NCBI RefSeq assembly: GCF_002860865.1
Contig: NZ_PKIE01000001.1
Span: 496,001-560,000, forward strand
DNA from: Streptococcus mitis
GTDB taxonomy: Bacteria; Bacillota; Bacilli; Lactobacillales; Streptococcaceae
Direction: 5' to 3'
Length of the DNA stretch: 64,000 bases
This document shows positions 58,375 to 64,000 of this stretch, piece by piece. A program made the position numbers and the translations under genes. Numbering within the stretch: position 1 is the stretch's first letter; every line of letters begins with the position of its first letter. A model generated the notes under the pieces. The model was not told the origin of the DNA and ran no database searches. It was given only the letters and a program-made list of their open reading frames with translations.

Positions 58375-58403
58375 ATCATATCAAATTCAAGCTATAATTT
58401 CAA
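58375..58403 (-). promoter_or_regulatory. Consensus promoter giving a leaderless pgdA mRNA
   Basis: TTGAAA (58398-58403), a 17-bp spacer, TATGAT (58375-58380), minus strand, then six bases to the ATG at 58368. Confidence 0.75.
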
Positions 58404-58493
58404 TGATTTTGGAGGAAATAGTATATTAAAAAAGAGGGTTATTTAAATAAATCAATTCAACTTTTTACGTAATATAAATTATGTAAAAAAATC

Positions 58494-60044
58494 CTACAAC
58501 AATAAATCTTTTACTTTCCCAATTTCACTTTTTGGAATCACTAGATGAATCATATCTCCGAGATACATTCTGGTTGAACCGTTAACAGTTTGGCTCTTGC
58601 CATTATGGACTTGAGTTGTGATGAGGATATTATGTGGTAGGTTGAGTTCATGTACTTGTTTTCCTGCTATTTTATCCGAAACAGGGATTTCAATGAGAGT
58701 GACTTCTCCTTCATCTGACGCTTCTTCAGGCAGCATTTTTTCCAACATAGCTTCATAGACTGGCGCACCCTTGAGTAGATCCATGATGATGTAGGCAACC
58801 AAGGTCACTAATCCAAGTGGCATGAGGTTGCGAATATCTCCTACCATCTCAGTTACGAGTATCATAGCGGTTAAGGGAGCCTTAGATATTGCTCCAAAAT
58901 AGCCACTCATTCCTAGAATGACAAATATAGGAAACTGCTCTTGACTGACAAGTCCAAGATTGACACAAATAAGACCAACTAGGGCACCGAGTAAGGAACC
59001 AAGCGCTAAAATTGGTAGGAAAATTCCTCCTGGAAGGCCACTTCCATAACTAATCATGCTCCAAATAAAGCGAATCAAAAAGTAAGCTAACAGAACTTGG
59101 AAACTAAAATTTTGCTCAGTTAGGGAAAGGACAACCTGATTTCCACCACCAAGGATTTGTGGTAAGAAAATTCCGACTGGTATGATGAGAATGAAGGCTA
59201 GAATTGGATAATAAGCTCTATCCAAACGAATTTTTTGACCAAGCCAATCATAAACTCTGCCAACATTAAGTACAGCTTTCTCATAGACAAAACCGGAAAG
59301 TCCTAGAAAAATCCCCATAAGGAGGTAAATCCAATACTGATCTAGGGTCATAAGAGGGATATTATCAGGCATGTCTAGCACTGGCGTTAGACCAAATATG
59401 AGTAGTGAGACAAAGTTTGCTACGAGACTAGCTGCTAGAGTGGAAACCCAGAAAAAGCGCGAAAAATGATGGTAGACTTCTTCTACAACAAAGAGAAGTC
59501 CTGCAATCGGAGCATTAAAGGCTGCAGCTAGACCAGCGGCGGCTCCACTAGCAATTAAGGAACGCTCCTCTACTGGACTAGATTTGAGCCACTTGGCAAT
59601 ACCTTTTCCACCAACCGCTCCAAGTTGAATACTTGGCCCTTCACGCCCCAGCATAAGTCCACTGGCAATAGCAAGAATACCTAGCACATATTTTTTCCAG
59701 AGAACACTCCACCAGTTGAGACTCATCAATCCCTTTAATTCGGCTTCGACTTGAGGAATTCCTGAGCCTTTGATATCTTTTTCTGACCGTGTTAGTTTAG
59801 CACTGAGCCAACAGATGAGTACATAAAACAAAACTAGTAGAAAAAGATTGCGAACTAGGTGCGCTTGATCTTGATAAAGTCCTTGTATCAGGTGGAAACC
59901 TTTTTCAATTAAGAAACGAAAGGATCCAACGATAATTCCAACGACAAGACCGACAATGATGCCTCGTCCAACTTGGGATAATATGGTGCTTGATGCAAAG
60001 GTAAATTCTTTCTTGGAATTGAGTGTTTCTGACTGTTCCTCCAT
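58494..60044 (-). CDS. ClC-type chloride channel/antiporter with RCK_C domain
   Basis: 516 residues. The ClC core (about 20-430) shows the selectivity motifs GSGIPQVE (about 98-105), GREGPSIQLG with the gating Glu (about 135-144) and GGIFLPILALGS. The C-terminal 80 residues form a TrkA-C/RCK_C-like regulatory domain. The gating Glu indicates a Cl-/H+ exchanger. The start at 60044 has AAGGA at eight bases; the ATG two codons earlier is too close. It is 16 bases after rnhB, likely in the same operon. Confidence 0.92.
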   Translation of the reverse strand: MEEQSETLNSKKEFTFASSTILSQVGRGIIVGLVVGIIVGSFRFLIEKGFHLIQGLYQDQAHLVRNLFLLVLFYVLICWLSAKLTRSEKDIKGSGIPQVEAELKGLMSLNWWSVLWKKYVLGILAIASGLMLGREGPSIQLGAVGGKGIAKWLKSSPVEERSLIASGAAAGLAAAFNAPIAGLLFVVEEVYHHFSRFFWVSTLAASLVANFVSLLIFGLTPVLDMPDNIPLMTLDQYWIYLLMGIFLGLSGFVYEKAVLNVGRVYDWLGQKIRLDRAYYPILAFILIIPVGIFLPQILGGGNQVVLSLTEQNFSFQVLLAYFLIRFIWSMISYGSGLPGGIFLPILALGSLLGALVGLICVNLGLVSQEQFPIFVILGMSGYFGAISKAPLTAMILVTEMVGDIRNLMPLGLVTLVAYIIMDLLKGAPVYEAMLEKMLPEEASDEGEVTLIEIPVSDKIAGKQVHELNLPHNILITTQVHNGKSQTVNGSTRMYLGDMIHLVIPKSEIGKVKDLLL

Positions 60045-60060
60045 AATCATTCCTTCTAAC

Positions 60061-60840
60061 TTAACTTTCTTTTTTACCTGAAACCAGTGATTTAACGGGT
60101 TCAAAGCTGGTTCGGTGAATTGGGGTAACTCCTAGTTTTTTCAGTCCTTCTAGGTGTTTAGCTGTTCCATATCCTGCATTAGAAGCAAAATCATAGCCAG
60201 GGAACTGCTGATCGTAGTCATTCATCAATTCATCACGTGTCACTTTGGCTACTATAGAAGCTGCTGCAATTGAAAGGGAATTGGCATCTCCTTTGATGAT
60301 AGATGTTTGTGAAATTGGCAAATCCAATTTCATGGCATCTATCAAAAGGTGCTCTGGTTGAGGACTGAGCTGAGAGATTGCTTCTTGCATAGCTAGTTTG
60401 GTTGCTTCATAGATATTGACTTGGTCGATAACTTGATTATCCATAATACCAATGCCAATTGATAAGGCTTGGTCTTGAACGGCTTGGAAAATCTCTAGAT
60501 GTTTCTTTTTAGGAATTTTCTTGCTGTCATTGAGGCCTCTAATCTTACAATTTTTAGGCAAAATAACGGCTGCAGCGACTACAGGTCCAGCCAGAGGACC
60601 ACGACCAACCTCGTCAACACCTGCAATCAAAGTCAATCCTTGCTTGTAAAGTTCTTTTTCGTAGGAAAGCATGGCTTCCAAACGAAGATCCTCATCCAAT
60701 TCTGCCTGAATGGCTTTTTTACGCTTGCTGATTTCCTTTTGAACTCCAGAGCGATTATCCTTTTCAAGCTCTAAAAAAACAGGGCTTTTTAACTCCTTGA
60801 CTGTGGCAAGGAGTTCTTTGATTTCTTTAATTGTCGCCAT
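60061..60840 (-). CDS. rnhB: Ribonuclease HII
   Basis: 259 residues; removes RNA (including single ribonucleotides) from RNA-DNA hybrids. The catalytic acidic set is in [19 protein letters not shown] (Asp and Glu, about 73-91), LNDSKK and LLIDAMKLD. The N-terminal 65 residues form the extra substrate-binding domain typical of Gram-positive RnhB. The start overlaps the 3' end of rbgA by 14 bases, so translation is coupled. Confidence 0.97.
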   Translation of the reverse strand: MATIKEIKELLATVKELKSPVFLELEKDNRSGVQKEISKRKKAIQAELDEDLRLEAMLSYEKELYKQGLTLIAGVDEVGRGPLAGPVVAAAVILPKNCKIRGLNDSKKIPKKKHLEIFQAVQDQALSIGIGIMDNQVIDQVNIYEATKLAMQEAISQLSPQPEHLLIDAMKLDLPISQTSIIKGDANSLSIAAASIVAKVTRDELMNDYDQQFPGYDFASNAGYGTAKHLEGLKKLGVTPIHRTSFEPVKSLVSGKKES

Positions 60841-61678
60841 CGAGGTCTTCCAATGTATCTAAGGTATAGTTACCGAGTTTGCCATCGCGGACTTCCTTCA
60901 CGAAGAGACTGTAAAAGCGGTCATAGTCATCTCGGAAACCGAGGGCGCGGGTCATATCCATAATAATAACAGGCGCTTCTTCTTCAATTTTCATTTGTTT
61001 GAAGCGTTCAGCCAGCTTTTCTGGATAATGTTCTTTGAAATAATTGAGGCCAAAAATAGTTACCTCATCCATAGGGAGCAACTGGTCTTTAATAGCTCCA
61101 GTCAAGGCTAGTTTAAGAGCAACAGTTTCGTCTTCGAATTTAGGCCAGAGAATCCCCGGTGTATCCAAGATTTCCAGGTCTTTATTGGTTTTAAGCCATT
61201 GTTGTCCCTTGGTCACACCTGGTTTGTTACCGACAACGGCAATTTTCTTACCAGCTAAACGGTTCATCAGAGTGGATTTACCAGCATTTGGAATCCCGAT
61301 AATCATGGTACGCAAGGTTTCAATCTGGATACCACGTTCTTTCTGACGAGTAATCTTATCAGCCATGAGCTTCTTGGCCGCATCTGTTACAACTTTTACA
61401 GTCACTTGCTCTTTAGAGTTGATAGCTAGAGTCTGGATTCCCTTTGATTCAAAATACTGACGCCATTCCTTGGTCATTGCTGGGTCAGCCAAGTCTGCCT
61501 TGTTTAAAATCAAGAGTTTTGGTTTGTCACCAACAATTTTGGTCAACATAGGATTTTGACTGGATAGAGGTAAGCGTGCATCCACCAAAATCGTTACAAA
61601 ATCAACAAATTTTAAATTTTCCTGCACCTGTCGACGTGCTTTAGACATGTGACCAGGAAACCATTGAATAGTAGCCAT
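60827..61678 (-). CDS. rbgA: Ribosome biogenesis GTPase RbgA (YlqF)
   Basis: 283 residues; circularly permuted GTPase needed for late assembly of the 50S subunit. G4 (LNKADL, about 59-64) comes before G1 (GIPNAGKST, about 128-136) and G3 (DTPG, about 173-176), the permuted order that defines the YlqF/YawG family. The start is [11 protein letters not shown] at 61678 with SD GAAAGGAAAAAAACTCA. First gene of rbgA-rnhB-clc. Confidence 0.97.
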   Translation of the reverse strand: MATIQWFPGHMSKARRQVQENLKFVDFVTILVDARLPLSSQNPMLTKIVGDKPKLLILNKADLADPAMTKEWRQYFESKGIQTLAINSKEQVTVKVVTDAAKKLMADKITRQKERGIQIETLRTMIIGIPNAGKSTLMNRLAGKKIAVVGNKPGVTKGQQWLKTNKDLEILDTPGILWPKFEDETVALKLALTGAIKDQLLPMDEVTIFGLNYFKEHYPEKLAERFKQMKIEEEAPVIIMDMTRALGFRDDYDRFYSLFVKEVRDGKLGNYTLDTLEDLDGDN

Positions 61679-61871
61679 TGAGTTTTTTTCCTTTCGTAGC
61701 AAGGGTTTAAAGACCCTATTTTATTTTACTATCGCTTGAACATAGAGAGTTTTCAAATGAATGGTGTTCAAACAATTCTTATTTAATTACATAGAAATCT
61801 ACTTTATATTATATCATGCCTTCTCTATTTTGTCCGATGATAGCCCTTCAAGCTCCCTGAATAGAAAAAGT

Positions 61872-62366
61872 GACTCTATAATATTTGTAGTGGGTAAATC
61901 CCCTATAGATATTATGGAGCCTATTTTGTTGTAGAAAAAATTCCATAGAAAAAATCATATGGAATCATTACTTCTTATCACAAAACCACTCGATATCAAA
62001 GACCCTAATATCCAGATTCTAGACATCATCAATAAGGATACCCACAAGGAAATCATCGCTAAACTGGACTACGATGCTCCATCTTGCCCTGAGTGCGGAA
62101 GTCAAATGAAGAAATATGATTTTCAAAAAACCTTTCTCAAGGATAAAGAAAAGATTGTCAACGCCCTTCAACTACACTATTCTAACGCCAAATTAGAAGC
62201 AACCAATAATCTCATTAAACTCATCAAACGCAATGCCTTTGGATTTCGGAACTTTGAAAACTTCAAAAAACGGATTTTTATCGCTCTCAATATCAAAAAA
62301 GAAAGGACAAATTTTGTCCTTTCTCGATCTTAGCTGACTTCAACCCACTACAGTTGACAAAGAACC
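61872..62366 (+). mobile_element. Internally deleted IS1167-type (ISL3) element
   Basis: About 495 bp with related terminal inverted repeats: left GACTCTATAATATTTGTAG, then TGGGTAAATC; right (complement) GTTCTTTGTCAACTGTAG, then TGGGTTGAAGTC. Both share TGTAGTGGGT. Inside is one fused frame made of the two ends of an ISL3 transposase. The element is short enough to be moved like a MITE by a full-length relative. Confidence 0.7.
61959..62333 (+). pseudogene. Fused ISL3 transposase ends (124 codons)
   Basis: The first ~55 codons are the N-terminal zinc-finger region of an ISL3-family transposase (LDYDAPSCPECGSQMKKYDF). The last ~55 are its C-terminal end (YSNAKLEATNNLIKLIKRNA and FGFRNFENFKKRIFIALNIK). 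The DDE core between them is gone, but the join keeps the frame open. It has lost the catalytic residues, although it could still bind element ends. A full-length protein has roughly 420 residues. Confidence 0.75.
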
Positions 62367-62437
62367 GAATTAATTTGATATTCCTAATCAATTTGTTCAT
62401 ATCTTATTCTAATCAACTATATATTAATTATGATAAT

Positions 62438-63166
62438 TCATTCAATAGCCCAGTAAGAATAAGAGAACCACTCATTAATTAGACTAGCGATTTCTTTAGG
62501 TGCTTCAGTATAAAGCTCATGGCCAAAGTTTTCTAGAAGAATAGTATCAAAATAGTCTGGCAATTCTTTTAGGGCTTCCTCTCTCCATGTAGCTTCATTA
62601 GGATAGCGAGGACTAATAAACAAGGTAGCTCCCACTTCTCTCTTAAAAGCTTGTATTTTCCTCCGTAGGCGGAGGATCGCTTCTATATTTTCATAATTTA
62701 TAGCCAACTCATATCTATTATACTCCGCATTCCAGTGATAGGACTGTCTTACAGCTTCCTCCATATTTTCTGACCAATACTTTGCTTCAGATTTCTCTTT
62801 AGAAATAAGAAGAGCTAAGTCTGAAACGACTTGAGATTCGATATAGTTTTTAACTTCCTCTAACTCTGTATCTAAAGGTAAAATCTTATCTAAATCTAGA
62901 TAGCCTCCATCCAAAAGAATCAGTTTTTTCACTTCATGAAATTCTGATGCGAGATAACGAGCCAAATCCCCTCCAAGAGAATGGCCTATCAGACAGATAG
63001 ATTCTCCCTCTACTATTTCCTTTTTAAACCATGCTTTCAATTCTGTTTCATCTCGAAGATGCTTTTCATACGGATTTAGAAAACAGACCTGCGAATCTAG
63101 TTCTTGAAGAAAATCCTTACTATGATAGACATTGCTTCCTAGACCGCCTATAAAATATTTTTTCAT
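62438..63166 (-). CDS. Alpha/beta-hydrolase fold protein
   Basis: 242 residues. The nucleophile elbow is GHSLGG (Ser about 63) and the C-terminal His is in NFGHELYTEAP (about 217). The acid is probably in the segment before it. No lipobox or signal peptide, so cytoplasmic. The substrate cannot be predicted. It follows the 103-residue gene by three bases, so the two share an operon. Confidence 0.8.
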   Translation of the reverse strand: MKKYFIGGLGSNVYHSKDFLQELDSQVCFLNPYEKHLRDETELKAWFKKEIVEGESICLIGHSLGGDLARYLASEFHEVKKLILLDGGYLDLDKILPLDTELEEVKNYIESQVVSDLALLISKEKSEAKYWSENMEEAVRQSYHWNAEYNRYELAINYENIEAILRLRRKIQAFKREVGATLFISPRYPNEATWREEALKELPDYFDTILLENFGHELYTEAPKEIASLINEWFSYSYWAIE

Positions 63167-63169
63167 TCT

Positions 63170-63481
63170 CTACTTAATACTATGCTTATTCATCTTTTGT
63201 TCAAAGATAGTTGTGATAATCTGACGCAATTCTTCTCTTTCTTTTTCTGGAATTTCACCACTTGTTTGAGCTGCAGCGTAGAGTTCAGGGTATTCAATTG
63301 AAATGCGTTTAATCGTACGTGTCGTAGCATGTTTTCTGACAAAAAACGGAATTCGCTTAATCAAGTCTTGTGGTACGAGTGCAAGAATCTTTTCAGCAGT
63401 TTCCTTGTCACTAATCTTAGACGTCGTAAGTCCCTTCTTAATCATTTCCTGTTCTTTTTCTGTAAAATCTTTTAATTCCAT
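63170..63481 (-). CDS. Conserved hypothetical small helical protein
   Basis: 103 residues, charged and mostly helical, no Cys and no membrane segment. A Lys/Glu-rich head (TEKEQEMIKKGLTTSKISDK) is followed by VPQDLIKRIPFFVRKHATTR. AGGAGGACCAATCG precedes the ATG. I do not recognise the family. Co-transcribed with the hydrolase gene. Confidence 0.65.
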   Translation of the reverse strand: MELKDFTEKEQEMIKKGLTTSKISDKETAEKILALVPQDLIKRIPFFVRKHATTRTIKRISIEYPELYAAAQTSGEIPEKEREELRQIITTIFEQKMNKHSIK

Positions 63482-63600
63482 TCGATTGGTCCTCCTATGT
63501 TCACTAAGTTAAATTATATACCAATTGTAGCAAGACGACAAATAGTCTGTTTGTAAAATGCTCTCTATACTACAATTTTCCTGTCACTCTTAATTGCTCT

Positions 63601-64000
63601 TTAATGAAAAATCACAAAACCTTTTGGAGAGATCACAAGCTGATTTTCCAATTCTAGGCAATTGCTTGCTAGTGCTACTGCTTCTTTTTCGACAATATAA
63701 TCTTCTGTTGATTGGTTGAAGATCGCTTTGAGGACCTGTCCTTCGTATTTCCATTCCAAGGCTACTAGATCTGGTTTGATTTCTTGAAGATCATACTTAC
63801 CATGCTGAATGGTTGCTGACGCTTGTTTTCTAATATTAATCAGCTTCTTCATGAAGTTAAGCATATCATTGTCACTTGATACGCGTTCCCAAGGCATACA
63901 ACGACGACAATCTGGGTCTGGACCGCCAGTTAAGGCTAACTCTGTTCCGTAATAGATACAGGGTGTTCCTTTTTGTAAAAAGAGAAAGGCTAGGGCTGAT
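63601..64000 (-). CDS. GH13 alpha-amylase-family enzyme, C-terminal part
   Basis: The frame continues beyond the right edge; about 132 C-terminal residues are visible. FLQKGTPCIYYGTELALTGG and PDPDCRRCMPWE are the end of a GH13 barrel in the neopullulanase/cyclomaltodextrinase/maltogenic amylase group. A short C-terminal beta domain follows (ALEWKYEGQVLKAIFNQS). It probably degrades maltodextrins in the cytoplasm. The catalytic residues lie outside the window. Confidence 0.82.
   Translation of the reverse strand, partial: SALAFLFLQKGTPCIYYGTELALTGGPDPDCRRCMPWERVSSDNDMLNFMKKLINIRKQASATIQHGKYDLQEIKPDLVALEWKYEGQVLKAIFNQSTEDYIVEKEAVALASNCLELENQLVISPKGFVIFH

Overview
The window reads as the replication-terminus region of a mitis-group Streptococcus, most likely S. 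mitis/oralis or a close relative rather than S. pneumoniae itself. The support is direct. There is a tmRNA with tag peptide AKNNTSYALAA, four BOX elements, a difSL site beside xerS, and a metK SMK-box leader. IS1167-type, IS3-type and IS110-type remnants are present. Two gene blocks keep the order I recall from pneumococcus (an ABC-F gene through eno, and the Bce-type ABC pair). However, metK lies next to xerS and other blocks are joined differently, so the region is rearranged relative to the pneumococcal order I know.

Layout. 1-8100: tail of htpX, two BOX copies, IS debris, rlmB and def, then a CapA/HAD/SGNH operon, the tmRNA gene, bta and pgm. 8200-28100: an almost entirely rightward block holding an ABC-F ATPase, an Rgg regulator with an MFS exporter, ligA, pulA, gapN, the glycogen operon glgBCDA, two small metabolic genes, a YueI-like gene and eno. 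28150-29730: an integrase stub, xerS and the dif site. To the right of dif most genes point left: metK, a two-component system, an accessory pair, a Bce-type ABC operon, tex-sprT-pspC, glyQS, pgdA, clc, rnhB-rbgA and a GH13 enzyme. This switch of dominant gene direction at dif fits converging replichores.

How genes work together. pulA, glgB, glgC/glgD and glgA form a glycogen synthesis and debranching set; glgB has a cre-like site. pgm supplies glucose-1-phosphate, and gapN and eno are glycolytic. metK is controlled by SAM through an SD-sequestering riboswitch. glyQS is controlled by a glycine T-box that also covers a predicted HExxH metallopeptidase gene.

Most notable observations. Six genes (rlmB, the ABC-F gene, ligA, the yueI-like gene, tex, pgdA) have a -10 box exactly six bases before the ATG and no SD, so they look leaderless. 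The -35 box of the xerS promoter lies inside difSL. A palindromic AAWGTACWTT array lies next to dif. A 2.6-kb ABC-transporter cassette is bounded by a 24-bp direct repeat that is half of a terminator, and carries a 22-codon peptide gene with its own promoter. A predicted nuclease-like gene ends on the promoter of an unidentified ~125-nt RNA. A CoiA-like zinc protein plus GNAT-like pair forms an unexplained accessory module. Several well-supported microprotein genes are also present. Family assignments come from reading motifs; no database search was run.
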